Source: Gemmatimonadota bacterium
Lineage (GTDB): Bacteria; ARS69
NCBI GenBank assembly: GCA_020431545.1
Contig: JAGQIB010000253.1
Location: 1 to 5,599, forward strand
Length of the DNA: 5,599 nucleotides
Reading direction: 5' to 3'
The number at the start of each line of letters is the position of its first letter. The stretch's first letter is position 1. Shown in pieces: positions 1 to 5,599 of this stretch. The notes under the pieces were generated by a model, which was not told the origin of the DNA, did not search any database, and saw only the letters and a list, made by a program, of their open reading frames with translations. Both the position numbers and the translations under genes were made by a program.

Positions 1-159
1 GAAGAGCAGTACTCGATCTGGCCCGCGGATCGCGAGCTCCCGGCCGGCTGGAAAGAGGCCGGCAAGCAGGGACGCAAGGCGGAATGCCTCGAATGGGTGA
101 AGGAGGTCTGGACGGACATGCGCCCGCTCAGCCTGCGTCGCGAGATGGACGGAGAGTAG
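1..159 (+). CDS. MbtH-like protein (NRPS adenylation-domain partner), 3' part only
   Basis: Frame 1 is open from the window edge to TAG at 157-159 and gives 52 residues. It reads EEQYSIWP at the start, then LPAGW (13-17), ECL (28-30) and WTDMRPLSL (37-45). These match the MbtH signature (NxEQxSxWP...PxGW...CL...WTDxRPxSL), and the three conserved tryptophans are present (W7, W17, W37). MbtH-like proteins are about 60-75 residues long, so only the start codon and roughly the first 10-20 residues are missing. The family binds adenylation domains of nonribosomal peptide synthetases in the cytoplasm and helps them fold or activate amino acids. It normally sits inside or at the edge of an NRPS cluster, so such a cluster probably lies upstream of this window. 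The family call is firm; the particular NRPS partner is unknown. Confidence 0.93.
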   Translation, partial: EEQYSIWPADRELPAGWKEAGKQGRKAECLEWVKEVWTDMRPLSLRREMDGE

Positions 160-215
160 CGGAAAGTCCGGTCAGGAACTCACCTGTCGCCCTGGCAACC
201 CGGACGGCGGGAGGG

Positions 216-221
216 CATAAT
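216..221 (+). promoter_or_regulatory. Possible sigma-70-like -10 element upstream of the sigma factor gene
   Basis: CATAAT matches TATAAT at five of six bases and is a small A/T-rich patch in very GC-rich DNA. Seventeen bases upstream, TGGCAA (193-198) is a poor -35 match (three of six). A transcript would begin near 228 and reach the ATG at 256 with a short leader. This would separate the sigma-kinase-peptide unit from the MbtH gene. It rests on sequence resemblance only. Confidence 0.28.
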
Positions 222-255
222 CGTGTGGCCCCCAGCAACCGGACGAGTGCACTCG

Positions 256-831
256 ATGGCCGAGATCACCGAAGTACTCAACGCTTCGCGCCACGGGGAC
301 CACGCCGCGGAAGCCCGCTTGCTCGACGTCATCTGGAAGTCGTTGTACCGGATCGCGCAGGGCAAGATCGCGCACGAAGGCCAGGACAGTCTCTCGCCGA
401 CCGGACTCGTCAACGAGGCCTACTTGCGGCTGTTCGCGGGAGAAGACGTGGAGTGGGCGAATCGCCGCCACTTCTACGCGGCGGCGTCACGCGCCATGCG
501 GCATCTGCTCGTCGACCGCGCCCGCAAGCGCAAGGCCGCGCGCCACGGCGGCGGCCAGGCCTGGGTCGAGTTCCGCGACGACGTCGCCAGCCCCGGAACG
601 GATGAGGACGTTCTCCGACTGAACGATGCGCTCCTGCGATTTCAGACGCTGCACCCTCGCGCGGGAAAGGTCGTGGAGATGAGGTTCTTCGCGGGGTACT
701 CGATCGCCGAGACCGCGGAGCTGCTCGACGTCTCCGCCGGTACCGTCAAGAACGACTGGGCGTTCGCGCGGGCGTGGCTCCACGACGATCTCGCGGAAAC
801 GGACGACACGGCGCGCCGGACCGGGACATGA
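256..831 (+). CDS. ECF-type RNA polymerase sigma factor, probably controlled by the adjacent Ser/Thr kinase
   Basis: The 191-residue product is an alternative sigma factor that would direct RNA polymerase to a specific promoter set. Region 2 covers about residues 1-95, with LVNEAYLRLF at 51-60 and a basic RHLLVDRARKRKAARH stretch. Region 4 covers about 128-185, with VVEMRFFAGYS and the recognition-helix segment GTVKNDW at 162-168. It resembles the ECF group often annotated as sigma-70 family TIGR02999. The acidic DAED-like motif usually before LVxExxLRL is replaced by SLSPTG (S45, S47, T49). This is a feature of kinase-linked ECF factors such as Vibrio EcfP, where a phosphothreonine supplies the missing negative charge. 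The ATG at 256 is preferred because homologs usually begin MxxITxLL and GGACGAG lies eight bases upstream. A GTG at 223, with GGGAGGG seven bases before it, would add 11 residues. The stop overlaps the kinase start (ATGA), which suggests coupled translation. Confidence 0.93.
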   Translation: MAEITEVLNASRHGDHAAEARLLDVIWKSLYRIAQGKIAHEGQDSLSPTGLVNEAYLRLFAGEDVEWANRRHFYAAASRAMRHLLVDRARKRKAARHGGGQAWVEFRDDVASPGTDEDVLRLNDALLRFQTLHPRAGKVVEMRFFAGYSIAETAELLDVSAGTVKNDWAFARAWLHDDLAETDDTARRTGT

Positions 832-3254
832 TGGAACCGGAGCCGCCGGCCGATCGGTTGCGGCAGCTGTTCCTCGCCGCACTCGAGCGGCCGCCGGATG
901 ACCGCGAACCGTTTCTCGCCGGTGCGTGCGACGACGCGAGCGAGCGCGGCCGCGTGGCCCGACTCCTCGATCGGCATCTGCGCGACGGCCCCCTCGATCA
1001 CCCGCCGACGATCGACGCCGCACTCGACCCGGGCACCTACCCCGCCGACGCCGATCTTCCCGCCGGCACCCTCATCGACGACTTCGAGATCCTCGAGCTC
1101 ATCGGCCGCGGCGGCATGGGCGCTGTCTACCGCGCCACGCAGGTCGGTCCGCTCCGTCGCACCGTCGCGCTCAAGATCGTCCGCCCGGGCCTCGCCGGCC
1201 CCGAGATGACCGCGCGATTCGAGGCGGAGCGCGAAGTGCTCGCCCGCATGCAGAGCCCGTACATCGCGCAGGTCTACGGCGCCGGTCTGCTCGGTCCGGG
1301 GCAACCGTACTTCGCGATGGAGTTCGTTCCGGGCGCGCCGCTCGACGCCTACTGCCGCACCCACGATCTCTCGCGCGAGGAACGCCTGCGCTTGTTCCTC
1401 CGCGTGTGCGAGGGCGTGCGCCACGCGCACCAGCGCGGGGTCATTCACCGGGACCTCAAGCCGAACAACATCCTCGTGGGCGACGAGGCCGGCGAGCCCC
1501 GCCCGCGGATCATCGACTTCGGCGTGGCCAAGCTGCTGGAGCCGGACGCGGACCAGGCGGCGTGGACGCTCCCGGGCGCCCGGGTGGGAACACCGACGTA
1601 CATGAGCCCGGAGCAGCGCGCCGGCGACGCGGACATCGACACCCGCACGGATGTCTGGGCGCTGGGCATCGTACTGCACGAGATCCTGACGGGCGCGGCG
1701 CCCGGTCCCGCTGTCGACGAGACGCTGCCCCGCGAGCTCCGCTGGATCGTCGAACGGGCGACGCAGCCGGACCGCGAGGAACGCTACGCGAGCGTGGAAG
1801 ATCTCCGGGCGGACGTCGCTCGCGTCCTCGCGCACGAGCCCGTGACCGCGGCCCCTCGCGGTGTGGCCTACCGCGTCCGCAAGTTCGTGCGCCGGAACCG
1901 ACTGCTGGTCGGAACGGCGGCTCTCCTGGCGGTCGGTCTCGTGGCCAGCACGATCGTGAGCGTCCGTTCGTCCTGGGTGGCGGATCGGGCTCGGGCACGC
2001 GCCGAGCGCGCGGCGGAAACCGCGGAGCGGGAAGGGGCGCGCGCCGCGGCCGTGCAGGACTTCCTCTCTCGCGTACTCATCGCGGGGATCCCGGAGGAGC
2101 GAAGCAACGTCGGCAGCGACGGAGAACCCACGCTGCAGCAGGCGCTGGACTACGCCGCCCGCGAGATCGACAAGCAGCTCGCGACCCAGCCGCTCGTGCG
2201 CGCGGACGTCCAGCTCGTGATCGCGGCCGCGTATGCGAGTCGCGGCAAGTTCCAGGAGGCGCAGCAGCCCCTCGCGTCGGCATACGCCACACTTCGCAGC
2301 GAGCCCGACGCGCCGCCGCCGCTCGTGATCCGGTCCGCGTGGCAGCTCGGGGACCTTCGTGCTGCGCTCGGTGAACCGAACCGCGCGATCGAGCTGTACC
2401 GCGAGGCGCTCTCCCTCGCCGCCGACCAGGACCCGCCCGACGAGGAGAACGCGAGCACGGCGCGGCTCAAGCTCGCCCAGCTGCGGATGAATCGGGCGGA
2501 GTACCGGGAAGCGGAGCGGGAGTTTCGAGAGCTCCTCCGCGGCCTGGAGGCCCATGGAGATCCCGGCGGAAGACTCGTATCCGACACACAGGTGTCGTTG
2601 GCCAAAGTGCTCTTCCTTTTCGCACAGTACACCGAGGCGGAGTCCTTGCTGACCCGGGCGCAGATCACGAGAGAAGCCCTGCTCGGAGCGGACCATCCGC
2701 TCACCATTCAGCTGTCCCAGACGCTGGCCGCTCTCTGTCGGCAAACCGGCCGAGCTCAGGAGGCACTCGCATTGCTGCAGGACGCCTGGGAGCGCCAGAC
2801 CCGCGTCAGCGGCGCCGAGAGTATCTACTCGCTTCGTCTCGCGCGTGACCTGGGCCGCACCTACATATCGTGTGGGGAGCCCGAGCGGGCGATCCAGGTC
2901 CTGGTCCCGTGCGCCGAGGCGGAGGGTCGGCTCTCGGGTCCGAACAGCGAAGCGCGGGCCAAGGTGCTCGAGGGTCTCGCCCATGCGCAGCTCGAGGCGG
3001 GACGACCGGAGGATGCCCGGCGCTCGGCCGCGGAATCGATTGCGATCCTGGACGAGATCCTGGCAGACCGACTGCTCCCGACACGCGCCTTTGCCCTGCG
3101 CACCCAGGCGCTCGCCGACCGGCGTTTGGGTCGAGAACGAGAGGGCCAGGCGCTCGCCGCAGCAGCGGTTGAGGAGGCCCGAGCGCTCTTCGGCGAGGAC
3201 CACCCCTCGTACCAGGCGCTCGTCGCGGCCCTGGAAGCGCCGGACGATCATTGA
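828..3254 (+). CDS. Transmembrane Ser/Thr protein kinase with C-terminal TPR region
   Basis: This 808-residue protein has a short N-terminal segment (about 8-50, LRQLFLAALERPPDDREPFL) of the kind that precedes the catalytic domain in related bacterial kinases. The Hanks-type kinase domain follows at about 86-335: glycine loop GRGGMG 93-98, lysine K116 in VALKI, helix-C glutamate E134, HRDLKPNN 207-214 with catalytic D209, DFG 230-232, GTPTYMSPEQ 254-263, DVWALG 275-280 and R319 in the last subdomain. All catalytic residues are present, so it should be active. One hydrophobic helix (about 359-379) follows basic residues (RKFVRRNR), placing the kinase in the cytoplasm. An Ala/Arg/Glu-rich linker then leads to a TPR region (about 436-805) with helical pairs and kinesin-light-chain-like GxDHP motifs at 620-624 and 789-793. 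By position this region should be periplasmic and could sense or bind a partner. The start is ATG 828, overlapping the sigma stop; ATG 831 is an alternative. The likeliest substrate is the upstream sigma factor. Confidence 0.95.
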   Translation: MMEPEPPADRLRQLFLAALERPPDDREPFLAGACDDASERGRVARLLDRHLRDGPLDHPPTIDAALDPGTYPADADLPAGTLIDDFEILELIGRGGMGAVYRATQVGPLRRTVALKIVRPGLAGPEMTARFEAEREVLARMQSPYIAQVYGAGLLGPGQPYFAMEFVPGAPLDAYCRTHDLSREERLRLFLRVCEGVRHAHQRGVIHRDLKPNNILVGDEAGEPRPRIIDFGVAKLLEPDADQAAWTLPGARVGTPTYMSPEQRAGDADIDTRTDVWALGIVLHEILTGAAPGPAVDETLPRELRWIVERATQPDREERYASVEDLRADVARVLAHEPVTAAPRGVAYRVRKFVRRNRLLVGTAALLAVGLVASTIVSVRSSWVADRARARAERAAETAEREGARAAAVQDFLSRVLIAGIPEERSNVGSDGEPTLQQALDYAAREIDKQLATQPLVRADVQLVIAAAYASRGKFQEAQQPLASAYATLRSEPDAPPPLVIRSAWQLGDLRAALGEPNRAIELYREALSLAADQDPPDEENASTARLKLAQLRMNRAEYREAEREFRELLRGLEAHGDPGGRLVSDTQVSLAKVLFLFAQYTEAESLLTRAQITREALLGADHPLTIQLSQTLAALCRQTGRAQEALALLQDAWERQTRVSGAESIYSLRLARDLGRTYISCGEPERAIQVLVPCAEAEGRLSGPNSEARAKVLEGLAHAQLEAGRPEDARRSAAESIAILDEILADRLLPTRAFALRTQALADRRLGREREGQALAAAAVEEARALFGEDHPSYQALVAALEAPDDH

Positions 3255-3278
3255 CCTTCCCCCCGGGAACGATCCACC

Positions 3279-3284
3279 AAGGAG
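3279..3284 (+). promoter_or_regulatory. Strong ribosome binding site for the small peptide gene
   Basis: AAGGAG lies six bases before the ATG at 3291. It is the best Shine-Dalgarno sequence in the window and the main non-coding evidence that the short frame at 3291-3494 is a real, well-translated gene. Confidence 0.8.
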
Positions 3285-3290
3285 TCCGCC

Positions 3291-3494
3291 ATGAAGCCGA
3301 CCGGAAAGCCATCGTTGAAACTGCACCGGGTCACGTTGCGGAAGCTGTCACGTCTGGACGCGGGCCGCGCGCGAGGCGGCGACACGTTGTCGTGCGGTTG
3401 CGCCTCGCACGATCCGGACGATCCGACCACGAACGGCCAGCCGAGCGAGCCCGGGCATCCGTGCACGCCCCCGGTCTCCGCGAACCCCTGCTAG
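3291..3494 (+). CDS. Putative RiPP precursor peptide, class I lanthipeptide-like leader with Cys-rich core
   Basis: The 67-residue product has two distinct halves. Residues 1-30 are basic and free of Cys, with LKLHRVTLRKL (9-19) ending in Gly-Gly at 29-30. This resembles the 'LxLxxxTLRxL...GG' leaders of peptides annotated as class I lanthipeptides. Residues 31-67 switch to an acidic, Pro- and Ser/Thr-rich segment with four Cys (C35, C37, C58, C67), the last being the final residue. Cleavage after GG would release a 37-residue core with eight Ser/Thr, so thioether or disulfide rings are possible. The gene lies 36 bases after the kinase stop, has an AAGGAG site six bases before ATG, and is followed by a strong hairpin. 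It therefore looks like the third gene of the sigma-kinase unit. No lanthipeptide dehydratase, cyclase or peptidase-transporter is visible nearby. It could instead be a secreted signal or a ligand for the TPR region. That the gene is real is likely; the RiPP class is tentative. Confidence 0.72.
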   Translation: MKPTGKPSLKLHRVTLRKLSRLDAGRARGGDTLSCGCASHDPDDPTTNGQPSEPGHPCTPPVSANPC

Positions 3495-3539
3495 ATCGAG
3501 GAAGGCAGGTCGATCGACGGGAACGGCAATCCCGTTCTC

Positions 3540-3577
3540 AGGGCGCCGGGGTGTGATTCTCGCATTCCCGGCGCCCT
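3540..3577 (+). terminator. Hairpin terminator after the sigma-kinase-peptide unit
   Basis: A perfect ten-base-pair GC-rich stem pairs 3541-3550 (GGGCGCCGGG) with 3567-3576 (CCCGGCGCCC). An A-T pair at 3540/3577 extends it, the loop is 16 bases, and TTCT follows. The T tract is short, so it may be a weakly intrinsic terminator or a 3'-end stabilising hairpin. A smaller stem (GAACGG 3521-3526 with CCGTTC 3532-3537) lies just before it. It falls 45 bases after the peptide stop, in the place expected for the end of a transcript. Confidence 0.6.
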
Positions 3578-3650
3578 TCTCCGTGTCGCTCGGAGCAGCC
3601 TCCAGCACGTCTCCTCCCCGCTTCTCCGAGAGAACGGCCGGCCGGAAGGC

Positions 3651-3679
3651 TTGACGCGGGCCGCAAATTGCGTCGAAAT
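3651..3679 (+). promoter_or_regulatory. Possible sigma-70 promoter for the 3773-5008 gene
   Basis: TTGACG (3651-3656) matches the -35 consensus at five of six bases. With a 17-base spacer the -10 position is CGAAAT (3674-3679), a poor match of three of six. An inverted repeat, CGCAA-A-TTGCG (3662-3672), lies in the spacer and could be an operator. This promoter would leave a leader of about 85 bases before the ATG at 3773. Apart from the hairpin, this promoter candidate and a ribosome binding site, nothing else was recognised in the gene-free stretch 3495-3772. Confidence 0.3.
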
Positions 3680-3762
3680 CGGCACAGTAGGCAGCGGCGT
3701 CCCAAAGAAGGCGAAACGTCGGACCGGTCCCGAAACATCGAGCGGGGTGCACATGCACGCCC

Positions 3763-3767
3763 GGGAG
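3763..3767 (+). promoter_or_regulatory. Ribosome binding site supporting the start at 3773
   Basis: GGGAG lies five bases before the ATG at 3773. It supports this start over longer in-frame reading from non-ATG codons further upstream, which would run through the promoter-like region. Confidence 0.5.
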
Positions 3768-3772
3768 ACCTC

Positions 3773-5008
3773 ATGACCACTGGCGACCTGTCGACCGGAG
3801 GAGCGCGGGCGCTTGCGCCCGTCGCCCGCGAGCTCCAGGCGGCCCTCGTGGACGCGCTCGGAGCCGCCGTCGGAGCGGAGATCCGGCAGTCGGCCCTCAC
3901 CCGAGCGCTCGCGCTCGACAAGAGTCTCGCGAGTCGCCTCGCGCGCGCGGTCACCGCGGACGGCGTCGCGGAGTTCCTGCACTACGTTCCGTCACCCCCC
4001 GGCCTCAATCTCATGCTCGAGGCGATCGCACCGGAGGACATCTCGCCCGCACAACGTTTGCGCGTGGAGCGAGCGATCGTGGCGTTCCGCGGCATGCTGG
4101 AGACGTTGCCGGGCGGACGGGCGGATCTCGAGGCGATGCTCTCGGACGAGACGCCGTTCCTGCGCGAAAGGGCGTTGCGGACGGCCGGACAGTCGACGTT
4201 TCGTGGCGTGAGCGCCCAGCTCGGCTACCAGTGCGGCACGCTGGCGTCGACGCTGGCGGTGTTTCCATCCGCGACGAATCCGGACGCGCTCGACGCGCTG
4301 GAAATGCAGCACCGCGTGGGAGTGCGCCGCCTGCGCCCCACGGCGGCGATCGGACTCATGCGCATCCGGGTCGAGGATCCGGCCGCGGTGCAGCAGCCCG
4401 CGGTCATCACGATCGACCGCGAGCCGATCCGTCGCGCCGAAGACGTGATCCTGCGCGAGTTCACGGACACGTCGATCGCGAGCTTCGACGTGGTCGGCGA
4501 AGGTGACGGCTCGGAGATCCTGCTCGCACTCACCGAGGAGCAGGCCGCCCTGCACGCGCCGCTGACCGTGACCTCCGGGCACATCCTGCGCGAGGGGTTC
4601 TACCGCTATCGCCCGCCGGAGGGCGACGGGTGGGAGGCGCGCAACTACCTCCTGAACATGCCGTGCCGGCGCGTGGTGCGGGACATCTATCTCCACGAGT
4701 CGTGCCGGGTCTCCGCCCCCGAGTTCTCGATCCACCTCCCGGGGGCGATCGGTACCCCCGAGCCGCGCAACGACGGACTCCTCGGACGGGTCGCCTCGGT
4801 CGACGTCGGCGCTCCGCGGCAGGATCTCGGCCGCGGGGTACGCCGCATGGGAATCCGCGGCCTGCCCTCCTACGCCGCGGCGGTGAAGTCCGCGTTCGAC
4901 CGGGCGGGACTCGATCCCGGCGCGTTCCACGGCTACCGGATCGACCTCGCGTATCCCCTGCCGCTCGTGTTCATGAGCTGGTGGGTCCGGCTCGCCGATC
5001 GGAAGTAG
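3773..5008 (+). CDS. Protein of unknown function with helix-turn-helix-like N-terminal region
   Basis: The 411-residue product has no signal peptide and no clear membrane helix, so it is probably cytoplasmic. Residues about 40-60 (SALTRALALDKSLASRLARAV) read like a helix-turn-helix. They are followed by a P-S-P-P-G-L turn (73-78) and a helical stretch up to about 125. This arrangement ('LGLDKTLAWKISR...P.P.G...LL.AA') recalls a family of uncharacterised, regulator-like proteins of similar length in high-GC bacteria; this is recalled, not searched. The remaining part is mixed alpha/beta with no catalytic motif I recognise. It includes HRVGVRRLRP (about 183-192) and a C-terminal RIDLAYPLPLVFMSWW stretch that looks like a buried strand. 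The start is ATG 3773, supported by GGGAG five bases upstream. It follows the terminator hairpin and is therefore probably transcribed separately from the sigma-kinase unit. It converges with the pirin gene, with 21 bases between the stops. A DNA-binding regulator is the best guess but is not established. Confidence 0.85.
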   Translation: MTTGDLSTGGARALAPVARELQAALVDALGAAVGAEIRQSALTRALALDKSLASRLARAVTADGVAEFLHYVPSPPGLNLMLEAIAPEDISPAQRLRVERAIVAFRGMLETLPGGRADLEAMLSDETPFLRERALRTAGQSTFRGVSAQLGYQCGTLASTLAVFPSATNPDALDALEMQHRVGVRRLRPTAAIGLMRIRVEDPAAVQQPAVITIDREPIRRAEDVILREFTDTSIASFDVVGEGDGSEILLALTEEQAALHAPLTVTSGHILREGFYRYRPPEGDGWEARNYLLNMPCRRVVRDIYLHESCRVSAPEFSIHLPGAIGTPEPRNDGLLGRVASVDVGAPRQDLGRGVRRMGIRGLPSYAAAVKSAFDRAGLDPGAFHGYRIDLAYPLPLVFMSWWVRLADRK

Positions 5009-5021
5009 TCCGCGCGGAGGG

Positions 5022-5044
5022 CGCGACCGCTACGCCGGGTCGCG
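5022..5044. terminator. Small hairpin between convergent genes, possible two-way terminator
   Basis: CGCGACC (5022-5028) pairs with GGTCGCG (5038-5044), a seven-base-pair stem with a nine-base loop. It sits in the gap between the convergent stops and overlaps the last codons of the pirin gene. There is no T tract on either side, so the assignment rests on position and pairing only. Confidence 0.3.
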
Positions 5045-5599
5045 GATGAAGGTCCCGCGCTGCAGGTCCACCATCGCCTGCCGGAGTTCCGCCTCGGTGT
5101 TCATCACGATCGGACCGTGCCAAGCCACGGGCTCGCGCAGCGGCTTTCCCGCCACGAGCAGGAATCGCACACCGGCCGGACCGGCCGTCACTTCGACCTC
5201 GTCTCCGCGATCGAACAGCACGAGCGAACGGTTCCCCGCATCGCCGCGACGGGAGTAGATCTCGGAGCCGTCCGGCTGCTCGGTGCGTACGGCCCGCGGA
5301 TCTGACGCGTCGCGGAACGTCGCGTCGCCTTCGAACACGTACGCGAACGCGTGACGGGTGGTCTCGACGGGAAGTCGCTTGGTCTTCCCCGCCGGAACAC
5401 GCACGTCGAGGTACAGCGGATCGGCGGCGATTCCCTCCACCGGCCCCCGCTTCCCCCAGAACTCGCCGCAGACGATCCGCGCGGACGTACCGTCGTCGTC
5501 CGTGATCTCGGGAATGTCGCCGGACAGGACATCCTGGTAGCGCGGCTTCGACATCTTGAGCGACGACGGCAGATTCGCCCAGAGCTGGAAGCCGTGCAT
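5030..5599 (-). CDS. Pirin family protein, C-terminal part (start lies beyond the window)
   Basis: The visible 189 residues begin at the window edge with MHGFQLWANLP, then PRYQDV, which is the inter-domain signature of bacterial pirins (GGxMHGFQLWxNLP...PRYQ). Near the end, GKPLREPVAWHGPIVMNT followed by a helix and RGTFI is the usual pirin C-terminal segment. Pirins are about 230-300 residues long. The N-terminal cupin domain with the metal-binding His and Glu residues should therefore lie upstream on this strand, outside the window. The Met at the edge is an internal residue, not the start. Pirins are bicupin, metal-binding cytoplasmic proteins. Some (YhhW-type) open quercetin by dioxygenation and others act as redox-linked regulators; the role here cannot be decided without the metal site. 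The gene ends 21 bases from the stop of the convergent upstream gene and shows no functional link with the sigma-kinase unit. Confidence 0.95.
   Translation of the reverse strand: MHGFQLWANLPSSLKMSKPRYQDVLSGDIPEITDDDGTSARIVCGEFWGKRGPVEGIAADPLYLDVRVPAGKTKRLPVETTRHAFAYVFEGDATFRDASDPRAVRTEQPDGSEIYSRRGDAGNRSLVLFDRGDEVEVTAGPAGVRFLLVAGKPLREPVAWHGPIVMNTEAELRQAMVDLQRGTFIRDPA

Noticed and set aside
175..205. GGAAC as a possible ECF-type -35 for self-activation of the sigma gene
   Set aside because: No CGTC-like -10 lies 16-17 bases downstream; other GGAAC copies at 3266-3270 and 3520-3524 also lack a partner, so it is probably chance.
166..205. GTCCGG/CCGGAC pairing as a terminator after the MbtH gene
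   Set aside because: Only six base pairs with a 28-base loop and no T tract.
774..827. Upstream in-frame extension of the kinase gene
   Set aside because: It would overlap the end of the sigma gene by more than 50 bases and adds an Arg-rich segment unlike kinase N-termini; ATG 828 overlapping the sigma stop is the normal arrangement.
1571..1584. Perfect palindrome CCCGGGCGCCCGGG
   Set aside because: It lies within kinase codons for the activation loop; runs of G/C codons give such palindromes by chance and nothing around it suggests a site.
642..3326. Very long antisense open frame (894 codons) opposite the sigma and kinase genes
   Set aside because: It mirrors the kinase frame in GC-rich DNA, is rich in Arg, Gly and Ala with no recognisable domain, while the forward strand encodes a complete kinase with every motif.
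3251..3556. 101-codon forward frame overlapping the small peptide gene
   Set aside because: It has no good ribosome binding site and a low-complexity Arg-rich product, and it runs into the terminator hairpin; the 3291-3494 frame has the AAGGAG site and a structured product.
3668..3772. N-terminal extension of the HTH-like protein to a non-ATG start at 3668
   Set aside because: The extra residues are Arg-rich and overlap promoter-like sequence; ATG 3773 has GGGAG five bases upstream.
5046..5258. Short forward frames opposite the pirin gene
   Set aside because: They are antisense to a clear pirin coding region and show no domain or ribosome binding site.

Overview
This GC-rich bacterial window, with strong G/C preference at third codon positions, holds five protein-coding genes and one small peptide gene. 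From start to end it contains: the 3' end of an MbtH-like protein gene (1-159, +); an ECF-type sigma factor (256-831, +); a membrane Ser/Thr protein kinase with a C-terminal TPR region (828-3254, +); a 67-residue Cys-rich peptide that looks like a RiPP (class I lanthipeptide-like) precursor (3291-3494, +); a strong GC-rich hairpin, probably a terminator (3540-3577); a conserved-looking protein of unknown function with a helix-turn-helix-like N-terminal part (3773-5008, +); and, converging on it, the 3' part of a pirin-family gene (5030-5599, -), whose start lies outside the window.

The central unit is 256-3494. The sigma stop and the kinase start overlap as ATGA. The peptide gene follows 36 bases after the kinase stop with a textbook AAGGAG ribosome binding site, and the hairpin closes the unit. 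The sigma factor lacks the acidic residues normally found in region 2.2 and carries S/T residues there instead. This fits ECF factors that are switched on by phosphorylation from a neighbouring kinase. The kinase has every catalytic motif, one membrane helix, and a TPR region expected to lie outside the cytoplasm. A reasonable model is that the TPR region senses something at the envelope, the kinase phosphorylates the sigma factor, and transcription is redirected. The peptide is then either co-expressed with the pair or is an output or ligand of the circuit. That last link is inference.

The organism cannot be fixed from this window. ECF-sigma/kinase-TPR pairs, 'LHxxTLRxL...GG' peptides and an MbtH partner of nonribosomal peptide synthetases together suggest a secondary-metabolite-rich, high-GC Gram-negative lineage. 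Acidobacteriota is the first guess; Planctomycetota, Gemmatimonadota or Myxococcota are alternatives. No tRNA, rRNA, CRISPR array, insertion sequence or integrase was seen.
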